This document shows, piece after piece, positions 44,370 through 55,049 of a stretch of 64,000 nt of DNA. The DNA is from Stictocephala bisonia. Lineage: Eukaryota > Arthropoda > Insecta > Hemiptera > Membracidae. Where the stretch lies: contig JAQJVL010000151.1 in the NCBI GenBank assembly GCA_035578905.1, positions 1,139,001-1,203,000 on the forward strand. Direction: 5' to 3'. Numbering within the stretch: the first letter of the stretch is position 1; every line of letters starts with the position of its first letter. A model generated the notes under the pieces. The model did not search any database, was not told the origin of the DNA, and saw nothing but the letters and a program-made list of their open reading frames with translations. A program made the position numbers and the translations under genes.

Positions 44370-44736
44370 TTATTATAAACGGTTAACACCATTATACAAA
44401 TGAATATATTCAAGGATGGCTTAATGGTAAACTTAACCTCATATGTGCCAGTAAATGTCCACTTAAAGTTAAAAGAGATACGAGTATATTACAAATTATA
44501 ACAAAGAAGATAATACAAGAACACATATGACCAACGAAATATAAATATCTAGAATAAATCAAATTACAATAATAACAACGTAATATAAACATAATTAGGT
44601 AAACAAAGTAACACATTCATGTAAATATATGTAAGTATATGTAAATGGTAAACAATCAAACAAAACTTCAATTTACAACAACAACTATACATTAAGATCT
44701 GGAAAGAGGCGAAGCATAACATACTAATACAACTAA
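44338..44736 (-). mobile_element. 399-bp retroposon inside the non-LTR element
   Basis: GTTCA precedes it (44333-44337) and follows it (44737-44741). At its left end an (ATTT)n run marks the 3' tail of a minus-strand insertion (AAAT repeats). Removing it rejoins the reverse transcriptase frame around LDAM and SNVVEAL. No open frame of note and no recognised family; it may be the 3' UTR of another LINE or a SINE. Confidence 0.8.
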
Positions 44737-45040
44737 GTTCAGCTTTGTTTCTAATGTGGTCGAAGCTCTGGATAAACAGGAGCATACTTTTGTCATATTT
44801 TTGGACCTGAATAAGGCATTTGACATAGTAAACCATGACATGCTATTGCACAAGCTACAACGACTTGGTATAAGGGGTCTGGCATATCAGTGGTTATCGA
44901 CTTATCTTATCGGCCGAAGCCAGGTTGTTAAGATTCCTTTTCTGGACGATTTGGGATGTCTGGGTAGTAGGGTGTCCTCTACGACAATTGTGAGAACAGG
45001 TGTCCCCCAAGGTTCAGTATTGGGACCTATTTTGTTCTTA

Positions 45041-45708
45041 ATAAGCAATAAGCAATTTATTGATCCGTTAAACATGCAGTTACATGCAATTGGACAGGTC
45101 AATACATAATTAAAGTACATAAAAAATTGCAATCAAGTTTAAATAGTATATACTACAACGATTATCTCAATAAGTAATAAAACATTATGTCTAAATATAA
45201 ATATCTACATGCAGAGATTGAGGCACACATGCTCAATTGTAGCAAAAAAATATAATAATTTAAGCTAATAATTTTGGTAAATATACTTAATACATGCAAG
45301 GATTACAGCAATTCATTCACTGTTAAAACAAAAAGATTGATTTAGGTGGATGCTCAATTAAAAAAGCCACTGACAGTTTCAGTAGGAAGTGTAAAAAATT
45401 CATTCATAGAGTAGAGAGGCCAAGCCAGAAGAAGCCTTCTGAGGCCACTTTTGAATTTTGAAAGATCTTGGTTCCTAGCAATACAGGGCAGAGCGTTAAA
45501 CAGTCTAATGCAGAACATATCACAGTTCACTTGTGATTTTTTCAATCTAACAAAAGGTACATCTATTAAATGCCTGTTTCTAGTATCATAGTCATGCACA
45601 TCACCCCTACATGTATAGCCAGAAGCATGCCTACTTTTAAAATTGTATAATGTAATAAATATATACAAGCTGTAAACTGTCATTAACTTTTCAGAAATGA
45701 ATATTGGC
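45041..45708 (-). mobile_element. 668-bp 3' fragment of a second non-LTR element, inserted in reverse
   Basis: CTTA flanks it on both sides (45037-45040 and 45709-45712). On the minus strand the 3' end carries AATAAATTGC and TTATTGC repeats. The minus frame 45683-45354 reads as the C-terminus of a Jockey/CR1-like protein: HDYDTRNRHLIDVPFVR, FCIRLFNALP and KFKSGLRRLLLAWPLY. It splits the host element between motif B and motif C. Everything 5' of the C-terminus is missing, as usual for truncated LINE insertions. Confidence 0.85.
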
Positions 45709-46704
45709 CTTATTATATATAAATGACATATCCCATAGCATAAGAGGTGGAAATATTTGTCTATTTGCTAATGACACCTCAATCAATCTTCCCATAAAAA
45801 CCTAGAACATCTTGAAGTCGAAACATTTATTCAATGCAGTGCCATTTTGCAATGGTTAGATGATAATTGTCTCTCTGTTAACAGTGCCAAAACAAAATTT
45901 ATTGACTTTCACCTAAAACGACGCAAAAGTAATGACAATAACGTAAATTCTCATATATTTATACGTGATTCTGAAATACAATCTTCTGAATTTACTAACT
46001 TTTTGGGTCTGTTGATTGACTGCAACCTAAAGTATCACCATCACATTGATAAGGTATGTAGGAAAATAAGCAGTGGTATTTTTGTTCTTCGTAGACTCTC
46101 TTATTACGCTAACAGAGATATACAATTAGTGGCTTACTATAGTTGTATTTAACCTCATATGGTATACAGCCTTCCAATATGGGGTGCTGAATCCACTGGT
46201 ACTAAGCGGATCTTTCGTTTGCAGAAGAGGGCCTTAAGGGTTATTCTGCGTTTAACAAAATCCCAATCCTGCAGGGGCATGCTCACTTTAGCAAACCTGT
46301 TAACTTTCCCTAGTCTGTACATCCTAGAAGTGTCGTACTTTTTAAAACAAAACATCCAACTTCACGCGCATAAAACAGATTCTATTTATACATTTCGAAA
46401 TTTCAACAAAATACCAACTCCAAAACACCGTACTACATTTTTTTTAAACAAATTTCTGCATCTGCGGTAAAAATATTTAATAACCTTCCATCACGTCTTA
46501 GTCCTCACTAACAATGTTTAGAAAAATGTTAAAGGACTTTCTGTTAACTAAGGAGTATTACTCTATAAGTGCCTTCCTAGCTGATAAGGAAAAATTGTAG
46601 ATTATATGACTGTTTGTAATTATTGAAACATTATATTATTTTTGACTGTTGTCATGCAATGTTACATTGTTAATCGACAATAAATATTTTGATTTGATTT
46701 GATT

Positions 46705-47082
46705 GCTAAATACCCACTTACGTACGTACAATGGTAACGAGTCTTCCATTCATTCAATCACTTGAGTATTGTAGGTCTTGTGATAATTATGATTATATAC
46801 CTTTTACTATAATCATAGATATATAATTAAAACTAATCGAAAACTGTTCATGTTAAAAATATATTTCTAAAATAAACTTATTTAGAGGAGAGAAATCCCC
46901 TAAGCTGTTCTCGGTCCAGAGAGGTCACGTGACTGGGATAGCGATGCCTTGATTTTAGATATTATGCTCCCTTCGGAACCCTGATAAAATTACATAATAA
47001 GTGCTACAAAATGTAACCGAATTGGCACTAATGGTGCAGTGATGTAACCCAGCTACATGAAGATATTATGCTGTGGAGATTG
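46705..47082. other. Unique stretch between the LINE and the long inverted repeat
   Basis: No open frame. Contains GAGGTCACGTGACTGGG near 46920, with the palindrome GTCACGTGAC. It may be the outer part of the inverted-repeat element that follows. Confidence 0.4.
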
Positions 47083-47520
47083 AACTTAGGGACCTATAGA
47101 TTTAAGAGGAATACGAATCACTTGTTATTGATTTTATTTTTAGCTAACTGTCAAGCCTGATACTCAGTTCTCTTCCAAACAATATCAGAAACTTGACTAC
47201 CGCCCAACATGAACATCCCAGTCTTATTGCGTAGTGTCCACGTCGACGGCAACCATTGAGGGGATGCTGTGAACAGAACCTATCTCATAACCTATTGTTA
47301 GTTCTATGATCAGTCGTCTTAATACTGACACGGCGTCCCCTCAATGGTTGCCGTCGACGTGCACACTACTTAATAAGTCTGGGGTTTTCATGTTGGGTGG
47401 CAGTCAATTTCTGGATGTTGTATGGAAGAGAACTGAGCATAAGGCTTATCAGTTACCTGAAAATCAAATCAATAACATGTGATTCGTATTCCTCCTAAAG
47501 CTGTAGGCCTCTTAGTTTCT
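47083..47520. repeat. Long inverted repeat, arms about 185 bp, loop 65 bp
   Basis: Left arm 47083-47267 and right arm 47333-47520 are reverse complements with roughly 80 % identity. Matching words, left versus reverse-complemented right: GAGGAATACGAATCAC in both, CAGTTCTCTTCCA in both, CCCAACATGAA in both, CACGTCGACGGCAACCATTG in both. Such fold-back structure is typical of MITE or foldback-type elements. The right arm and the sequence beyond it recur at 51108-51400. Confidence 0.85.
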
Positions 47521-47964
47521 CTAACTAAATGACTTTAATGAATGGCTCTTTCTAAAGAATAGTCGACCTTAGTAAAAATGACCACACTCATTCCTCTACA
47601 CTCAATCGCTCTTCATATTCACCAATTACTCTACAATCGGCGACTTGGAAATGAATAATGAATCCACTCTGATATCAGTTTACCGACAACAACCATTTAA
47701 ACTACGTACATCAGGTGTTACATACAGTTATATGTCATTGTGCAACAGCTCAACACTTTATTATACTGTTTGAATGTCACACATAGAGCTCGATTGATTT
47801 AGGATATTTCATAATTAAGGCAAAATATAAAACTCACTGTATATTTACTAGAATTAAATTCCACTGGAAACTAAATAGGCTTCCCACTTCAATAATGTAT
47901 GTGATTACATTTAAAGTTCATTGGTAAATGCCATTTTTTTAAATATACTATATCAACGTATCAA
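47521..47964. other. Stretch with no gene; left part related to 51320-51400
   Basis: The first 80-100 bases continue the homology with the 51-kb copy (CTTTCT, ACCACACTCATTCCTCTACACTC against AGACTACACTCATCCACACTC). The rest is unique AT-rich sequence. Confidence 0.5.
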
Positions 47965-48985
47965 ATACAGTATACTAAAGACAAACGTATAAATGGCACA
48001 CCAATAACCACAGTGAAAGCAACTAACGTGGACTAACGTATAAATGGCGCACCAATAACCATAGTGTAACTAACTAAAGACTAACGTATAAATGGCGCAC
48101 CAAACCCACAGTGGAAGCAACTAAAGACTAACGTATAAATGGCGCACCAGTAACCACAGTGTAAGCAACTAAAGACTAAAATATAAATGGCGCACCAATA
48201 ACCACAGTGGAAGCAACTAAAGACTAACGTATAAATGGTGCACCAATAACCACATTGTAAGCAACTAAAGACTAACGTATAAATGGCGCACTAATACCCA
48301 AAGTGGAAGCAACTAAAGACTAACGTATAAATGGTGCACCAATAACCACAGTGTAAGCAACTAAAGACTAACGTATAAATGGTGCACCAATAACCACAGT
48401 GGAAGCAACTAAAGACTAACGTATAAATGGTGCACCAATAACCACAGTGGAAGCAACTAAAGACTAACGTATAAATGGTGCACCAATAACCACAGTGGAA
48501 GCAACTAAAGACTAACGTATAAATGGCGCACCAATACCCAAAGTGGAAGCAACTAAAGACTAACGTATAAATGGTGCACCAATAACCACAGTGTAAGCAA
48601 CTAAAGACTAACGTATAAATGGTGCACCAATAACCACAGTGGAAGCAACTAAAGACTAACGTATAAATGGTGCACCAATAACCACAGTGGAAGCAACTAA
48701 AGACTAACGTATAAATGGTGCACCAATAACCACAGTGGAAGCAACTAAAGACTAACGTATAAGTGGCGCACCAATAACCACAGTGGAAGCAACTAAAGAC
48801 TAACGTATAAATGGTGCACCAATAACCACAGTGGAAGCAACTAAAGACTAACATATAAATGGTGCACCAATAACCACAGTGGAAGCAACTAAAGACTAAC
48901 GTATAAATGGCGCACCAATAACCACAGTGGAAGCAACTAAAGACTAACGTATAAATGGCGCACCAATAACCACAGTGTAAGCAGG
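47965..48985. repeat. 48-bp minisatellite, about 21 copies
   Basis: Unit GACTAACGTATAAATGGTGC followed by ACCAATAACCACAGTGGAAG and CAACTAAA, 48 bp. Copies are very similar; GGCGC and GGTGC alternate, and TACCCAAAG replaces TAACCACAG in two units 240 bp apart (48298 and 48538), hinting at a five-unit higher-order block. The 241-codon minus frame (16-residue repeats) results from the unit length. Confidence 0.95.
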
Positions 48986-49599
48986 TAAACTTGAGACACC
49001 GCCAACTAAAATGCACACAACCAATAAATACATATTATTTAGCCAAATAAATAACATTAAAGAAAATTTAGCATACCATTATTATAATAACTGATATCGT
49101 TTTAGACATTTTACAATAGTTTAGTAATGTATGTATGTATTTTTCACTATAATTCAAATATGTACCTATAATTTATGTAATTTACCTACTCCAGATAAGA
49201 AATTGTGGAAAGTGTCCATATTAATGAGTAAAAAGCTTTGACCTCTCTGCTTAGGAGTTTTCAATGGAAAATATCTTATAAATGAACCAACGGATGTGTG
49301 TAATATTCCCTTTTGTATTTGTGAGCATTCTAAGTTTAAGGTTATCTGTAGAATACCGTTATCTGTAGAAATACATTTTCCTAAGAACAAAACTTCCTAA
49401 AATACATTTATCTAGTAATATCTTTTTAATGGAGAATTGAAAACAAATATTTCTTGGATGAAATCAAACCATTTTCGCATACTACGAGTATTTTAGATCC
49501 ATGAACGTAAGGGAAATTATTACTTAAGGGTTATACTTTTAATTGCTATAGTGTTATATAGTAAATTTAGTACAGTAAAACTGAGGAGAAGGTAATTTC
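48986..49599. other. AT-rich stretch with no recognisable feature
   Basis: A 74-codon minus frame (49166-49390) shows no motif. Confidence 0.5.
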
Positions 49600-49985
49600 T
49601 GTGGTCCATTTTCTGTTGAAACTTTTTATTGAGACAGTTGTCTAATATTGGTTGATAATTGTGTGAATTATTTTTAAATTTATATTTCTAGAAAGTTAAA
49701 CTATCGAAATAAAAGACTCATGATTTATTCTAATTCGTGAAAATAATTTTTCTTTAAGTCTTGTTAATTTTAAAAACTTTTAACAGTTTTTAAAACTTAC
49801 ATTACAATTTTAAACAAATAATTGCAATTAATATTTTTTTAGACTACAGAAAAAAAGAGTATGTTATATATTTCCACTGCAGTTCTTCCCTTGTAAACCA
49901 ACGCCTTCCTTCTTGTCAAATTCCATTACATACATATGGCAGTTTTAGAACATCTGCAAGTAGTGAGAAAAGAATTCCTTTGGTC
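49600..49985 (+). repeat. Dispersed repeat, plus-oriented copy
   Basis: Matches the reverse complement of 53105-53530. Shared words include CTAGAAAGTTA, AATTCGTGAAAAT / AGTTCGTGAAAAT, TGCAATTAATATTTTTT, TAGACTAC, CACTGCAGTTCTTCCCTTG, TAAACCAACGCCTT and TTCTTGTCAAATTCCAT. The sub-segment CTGTTGAAACTTTTTATTG through AATTGTGTG lies before these words here but after them in the partner. Confidence 0.85.
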
Positions 49986-50789
49986 CATCAGATCTCTAAA
50001 GGACTGATTTTTGGTGATCCATTAAAATTAAAATGATTTCTACTTTGTTTGTTTCAAAAACTTGTTTACACTCTTGAAACTTGTGTTAGCAAAAAACAAA
50101 AAAATATTCTATCCTCTATAAAATTAATTATTTGATGAATTAAAAGGTTTTCACATAAATCCATGCTTGATGTAATAGTTAGGTACTTTTACAGTCTAAT
50201 GGAATCTTCGGGTTTTCTTCAAAACGGATATAAAAGTAATTATTTTATTGAAAGATAAAAATATAAACATTCAATTTATAACATATTTTTAAGAGTTAAT
50301 AAAATGTATTATGATATATTTTATAAACTTCATGCCATTGAAAAGGAGCTTAAGAGTTAAATTCATTATAAGTATAAATTAGTTTTAATTAATTGTATGT
50401 GATTGTGACGCCTGTATTGCACATTATACATAAATTTAGATATTATCAATACAAATTTGAATTCAACAGTATTCCATGTGTGTAGCTTAAAAGTATTTTT
50501 CTTCGTTAAGTGGCCATTGGGATGAAGCTATTCTGTTTAAAAGCGATCACCATACTAATTCTTATGTAATCTTTAGCCCTCCATAAGTACTAAAAATAAT
50601 TTTAAATATCTAAATGTTTAAATAAATAAACGGTCAGATCTACTTTTTAATCGGCTACTTGGGGACAGTGTTTGGAAGATTGTAGGCGATAGGTTGGATG
50701 CTCGGTCCTCTTAACCACAGCGAATGTCTCTTTCATATTTTTCATCACCAACAAAATATATCTGAAGAAAAGAAGGTTCCTGTTGTCAA
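49986..50789. other. AT-rich stretch with no recognisable feature
   Basis: No supported gene or repeat. Confidence 0.5.
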
Positions 50790-51093
50790 TGTTAGTGGTA
50801 TTGACCCACCCATCCGCCCATACACGTACGGAGGTATAAATTTATTCAGGGTGTATATTGGTATTGACCCACCCACCCACCCATACACGTCGTACAGTGG
50901 TATTGACCCACCCGCCCACCCATACACGGCGTACATTGGTATTGACCCACCCGCCCACCCATACACGGCGCATATTGGTATTGACCCACCCACCCATACA
51001 CGGCGTACATTGGTATTGACCCACCCACCCACCCATACACGTCGTACAGTGGTATTGACCCACCCGCCCACCCATACACGGCGTACATTGGTA
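50790..51093 (+). repeat. 39-bp minisatellite, C-rich on the plus strand, about 7 copies
   Basis: Unit GGTATTGACCCACCCACCCA followed by CCCATACACGTCGTACAGT. Related to the arrays at 32 kb (same orientation) and 55-57.8 kb (opposite). The minus strand carries GGGTGGGCGGGTGGG-type runs. Four overlapping open frames on the two strands come from the 39-bp period. It directly abuts the half-copy of the 47-kb inverted-repeat element. Confidence 0.92.
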
Positions 51094-51400
51094 TTGAGCT
51101 TAAGTAACCATGGCGTCCACTCAATGGTTGCTATCTGCGTGGACACTACTAGAGAAGTCTTGAGTGTCCATGTTGGGTGATAATCATTGTACGGATGTTG
51201 TGTGGGGGAGATAACTGAGTATCAAGCTTGTCAATGAGCTGAAAATCAGACCAGCACTACGTGGTTCGGATTCCACGTAAATCAGTAGGTCCCTTAGTTG
51301 CCCTGGCTGTTGGGCTATTAATAAATTGCCCTTTCTGAGGAACAGTTGAACTCAGTTAGTAACCAGACTACACTCATCCACACTCATCCTACAATCAAAT
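51094..51400 (+). repeat. Half-copy of the 47-kb inverted-repeat element
   Basis: Matches 47330-47600 in the same orientation: GGCGTCC, CTCAATGGTTGC, GTGGACACTACT against GTGCACACTACT, CCATGTTGGGTG against TCATGTTGGGTG, GGATGTTGT, GAGATAACTGAG against GAGAACTGAG, and GCCCTTTCTGAGGAACAGT against GGCTCTTTCTAAAGAATAGT. Only one arm is present. Confidence 0.8.
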
Positions 51401-51720
51401 CATCATTCATATTTGCCTTAAAATACGCAAAACATTGTGTCGGCGTCTCATATTATGTAAGAATAAGAATAAAAGGAATTTATTAGTACAGTAGTTTAAA
51501 ATTACGAAGAAATTTAAGCAGTATTCATATCAGGGAGTAAGTGATCCCAAGTACATTTATACCAAAATTAATTAAGGCTACTAATTATTTTTTTGTGTTT
51601 TTTTTTTTTTACTTAGTTTAGGTTAGTTAGGTTTTTTTATATCAAAGCTTTCAACTTTGATCTGGTGATGAAGGTGGTCCTAACTTACCAGATTACGGTA
51701 ACTGAAGCTGAAAACTTGAT
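51401..51720. other. Short unannotated stretch
   Basis: T-rich at 51580-51630, with the word TTAGTTTAGGTTAGTTAGG. No gene. Confidence 0.5.
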
Positions 51721-51922
51721 TTACAGATTACCATCATAAAGCCAATTTTGTTCTTCGTTTAATTGTTAATATCTTGTTCACTTCTGAGCATTATTGATGA
51801 ATTATAAAACAACACATCGAAAATTTCAAGTCTTATGCTTAAAATAAACGAACTTTACCATGCTTTCTTTCGTGCTCACTTACTTTATGAAATAAATATC
51901 TGGGGTAATTCTTCTGATTCCA

Positions 51923-51959
<37 letters not shown>

Positions 51960-52430
51960 AGGCAGATAAACGTTAATAGTAACAACGAATCTTATAAGGA
52001 GAGTTTTATCAATCCTAAAATATTCACATTTATTTTATATTCTCTCTTATATATTAAAGAACGTCTGCTGAACTTGATTTAAGATGTGACATCCATAAAC
52101 CATAACACTAGAAAACAGAATTGATATTAGACTATAAAGTCCAAACGCTGTTTGACTCAACTGGGTTTAAACTGTTTAATTTATTGTGGCCTGAACACAG
52201 GACTTCATCATTAAAAGCGTTTGAGCTTAAGATTGAGAAATTTCTTGAAAGTAAAGATTTTTAATCTATTGAGGAATTTTAAATGAATATTATGTTCTGA
52301 CTCTCATTCTATTGATATACTGTTAAAAGTTATAAATTTAACTATATAGTGCTAGGTCTATGCATACATTTTATTTATAGCTATTGACAAGGTCTATTAC
52401 ACTGTATTGTGTTTACTAGCAATAAAATCC
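51721..52430 (+). pseudogene. Decayed 3' end of a Jockey/CR1-like non-LTR retrotransposon
   Basis: Frames on the plus strand recall reverse transcriptase thumb and C-terminus: YHAFFRAHLLYEINIWGN at about 51857-51910, DVTSINHNTRKQN at about 52086-52124, and FELKIEKFLESKDF at about 52218-52260. An AATAAA lies near 52421. A T-run of about 32 bases (51927-51958) interrupts the reading and may mark a further minus-strand retroposon of unknown extent. Identification is by resemblance to the two better LINE copies in the window. Confidence 0.5.
51927..51958. repeat. Poly(T) tract
   Basis: About 32 consecutive T, inside the LINE remnant. Confidence 0.9.
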
Positions 52431-53104
52431 TGTATAGTAATGATCATACTATCTATGATTCAAAAATAGTTTCTGGGTTTATTTTTTTCAGTATATATCA
52501 ATATTCCTAACATTATTTTGGTTTGACGATTCAAGTTTAGGATGGTTTTGTAAGTACATCGTTTCAATACATCAAAAGTTCCAGCTCGGAAGAAGTTAGC
52601 CTGGGCTGAGGCCACCATACAAGTGTTAATGTGGCTAAATATACTGAATATTAACTAACTTATTATTTTTTTTTATTTTTTTCAAGACTACAGTATCATT
52701 ATCTCATCCAATACATGACTGCCATTTTCACACGTCGTCCTACACAGCCTCCTAAATTTATGTCTATACCTCCAGGTTTCCTCATCCTCCATTTGTCTTG
52801 CAACTCTGGTTTAAATTATGTTGTACAAAATCGGTTCATCCATCATACTGATACCTCGTACTCAAACTGTTGAAACTATTTCACTGAATAGAGAACCAAT
52901 TTGACTCAACTACCATAATTGATTTAAATAATCAATAACATCGAAGCAGTCAATCAAAAACCATACTTATACCACTATACAAAATATACAGATATAAACA
53001 TACATATCATGAAAAATACAGAATTTATGCTTAATACAATATTTGACAACATGTGTTAATATCAAGAATAAAACATGACACCAATACAGCTCCCTCCCAA
53101 CTTA
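52431..53104. other. AT-rich stretch with no recognisable feature
   Basis: No supported gene or repeat. Confidence 0.5.
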
Positions 53105-53530
53105 AAAAACACACAATTAACACCCAATAATAGACAACTGTCACAATAAAAGTTTTCAACAGGCAATGAAATAAATTGAAACGTAAGTGAAAATACCTAA
53201 AAAAATGTTTATATATGTCTGAAAATTGGCTTCTTCTCACTACTTAGAGATGCTCTAAAACTTTCACTAGGATGCCATGGAATTTGACAAGAAGCAAGGC
53301 GTTGGTTTACAAGGGAAGAACTGCAGTGGCAATAATTAAGATACTCTTTTTCCCGTAGTCTACAAAAAATATTAATTGCAGTTATTTGTTAAAAAATGTT
53401 GCAGTTAATTTAATGTTTTAAAACTGTTCAGATTATTAAAACTAACAAGAATTACATAACAACTATTTTCACGAACTGGAAAAAATAATGAGTAATTTAT
53501 TTTTATAGTGTAACTTTCTAGTAATATATA
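53105..53530 (-). repeat. Dispersed repeat, minus-oriented and circularly permuted copy
   Basis: Reverse complement matches 49600-49985. Read on the minus strand the order is CTAGAAAGTTACAC, AGTTCGTGAAAAT, CACTGCAGTTCTTCCC, TAGTGAGAAGAAGCC, then CTGTTGAAAACTTTTATTG through AATTGTGTG. The last block comes first in the other copy. Confidence 0.85.
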
Positions 53531-54364
53531 GCTATATAGCCTATATTTAACGACATAATAGTTGATAATTTTACTATGATTTATTATGATTCAATTCTTT
53601 AGTATAATTCATCATTATCCACTATGATATGGCTGTTACATCCACTAGACTCCACTCCGGAAGTGATCTGACAACCGGAAGTGATTGATATCAAGGGGCC
53701 TGACGGTATTGTCAAATGACAAATGACACTAAGGACTATTGCTCGCCTCTTTATTCTGTGAGAGGCCTGGATTCAATGGATATAAAAATTTCAACACTTA
53801 TAACTAAATTCAGCATTTGAAAAAATCCTTAACAATCATTACAAAATATTATTTCAGTAAAGTAAATAGTTTATGTTATATTAAAACAACCATACAAATT
53901 AATCTTCCCAAAGTAAAGTAACGTATTAGCATGGTATAGCTGACACCATGGTATATCTATTGATGATGTAAATAATTGTTGTTAAAATATTTACCTAAAT
54001 TAAATATCAATTTTGAAAGTTTTCAATGTAATTATAATGGCTGTGACTTCCAGAATAAATACGAGCCTTTTAGCGAGTAAATTGGGTTCATTTTAAATAA
54101 ACATACTGTATTTCGTCTTAAATATCTGTTTTGACGTACATTTTTTAAAATTTTTTTTAGCAATGTAAGATTTGTACACTGCTTTAAAAATTACAATGTA
54201 AATATAAAAGATTAATAGGCCTATCAATGCAATTTTAAGAACAATTTCCTAAAAGTATTACTATTGAATTTGTACTATTACGTGTTTTACGTATTAGTGT
54301 TTTAAAGCAGATTATTTCATCTATATTAATGAAATAAACAATCTGATTACAATTGAATTTAAGT

Positions 54365-54399
<35 letters not shown>

Positions 54400-55049
54400 G
54401 TCAAAATTATACAATAACATCCTGCAAAGTTCTAGGAAACAACATACTAAGGAATGAAATAATAAACAGCGATTCAATATTTTAAAATATATTAAAAGTT
54501 AAAAAATTATAATACTTACAAAAACTTTATGAAAACCACTTATGAACAAATTCTTAAAATCCATAAATCCATGATTTGAATGTGAAAATTAAATATATTT
54601 CATTACTAAAAACTTAAAATTCAATTAAAAAAATACTATTTATGATTTCTTTCGTATAAAGTAAAATATTTAGTGAGGTTTTCCATCAGTAAATTTGAAA
54701 GTCAATTTGCATGTAAAGTACCATCGTAAATTATGAGACCGTGAATTTCCCCTCACATAAAACCCCTCTTGAAACTGCCGTTTATCATTCAAAACCAGCT
54801 GAGTTCTGAATTAATTATTTATAACTCATGTCACAGACGAGTGTGCTTTCATTTTGCATTGATATTTTGTTCATTATTTTATCACTATTATCAAATGTTC
54901 ATATTTACTTCCTCGCAAAGAAATGGCAGTTTATAAAAAAATGTATAGTATTGCAAGATTATAATGAACATATGTTTCTTACCCCTCCCCAATAATCTTA
55001 ATAGTAAAACAGTTGATTTAAGAAAATTTAATTTGAACAAAATAAATAT
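53531..55049. other. AT-rich stretch with no supported gene
   Basis: Contains GGAAGTGATCTGACAACCGGAAGTGAT near 53659-53683 (GGAAGTGAT twice) and a poly(T) tract at 54365-54396. Confidence 0.5.
54365..54396. repeat. Poly(T) tract
   Basis: About 32 consecutive T. Confidence 0.9.

Larger units (their letters stand above)
43473..46558 (+). pseudogene. Reverse transcriptase of the non-LTR element, multiply broken
   Basis: Pieces in several frames: linker (43473-44080); fingers with KPLLKKGDPSDLQNYRPIS (44141-44197); after the first insertion, motif A in VIFLDLNKAFDIV (44795-44833) and motif B in RTGVPQGSVLGPILF (44993-45037); after the second insertion, motif C at 45764-45775, which reads FAND where the family has F/YADD, so a catalytic aspartate is lost; then thumb and C-terminal landmarks NSAKTKFIDF, FLGLLIDCN, SGIFVLRRLS (45875-46105), LQKRALRVI and LTFPSLYILE (46218-46330). 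At least three frameshifts or stops besides the insertions. The protein cannot be made. Confidence 0.85.
43440..46704 (+). mobile_element. Non-LTR retrotransposon, dead, with two nested insertions
   Basis: A 5'-truncated Jockey/CR1-like element on the plus strand. Its 3' end has AATAAA at 46679-46684 and a tail of GATTT units (TTTTGATTTGATTTGATT) ending near 46704. The endonuclease is absent; coding similarity begins in the linker before the reverse transcriptase. It is interrupted by insertions at 44338-44736 and 45041-45708, both on the minus strand and both with short target duplications. Confidence 0.85.

Noticed and set aside
47965..48985. CRISPR-like regular array
   Set aside because: The units are contiguous repeats without unique spacers, in a eukaryotic setting.
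48291..49016. 241-codon minus frame rich in Cys and Tyr in 16-residue repeats
   Set aside because: A by-product of the 48-bp minisatellite. Cys-rich repeats looked tempting but there is no unique region, signal peptide or codon constraint.
53659..53690. Duplicated GGAAGTGAT as Ets-type sites of a promoter
   Set aside because: No gene or transcript start is visible nearby; two short matches are expected by chance or as part of a repeat.
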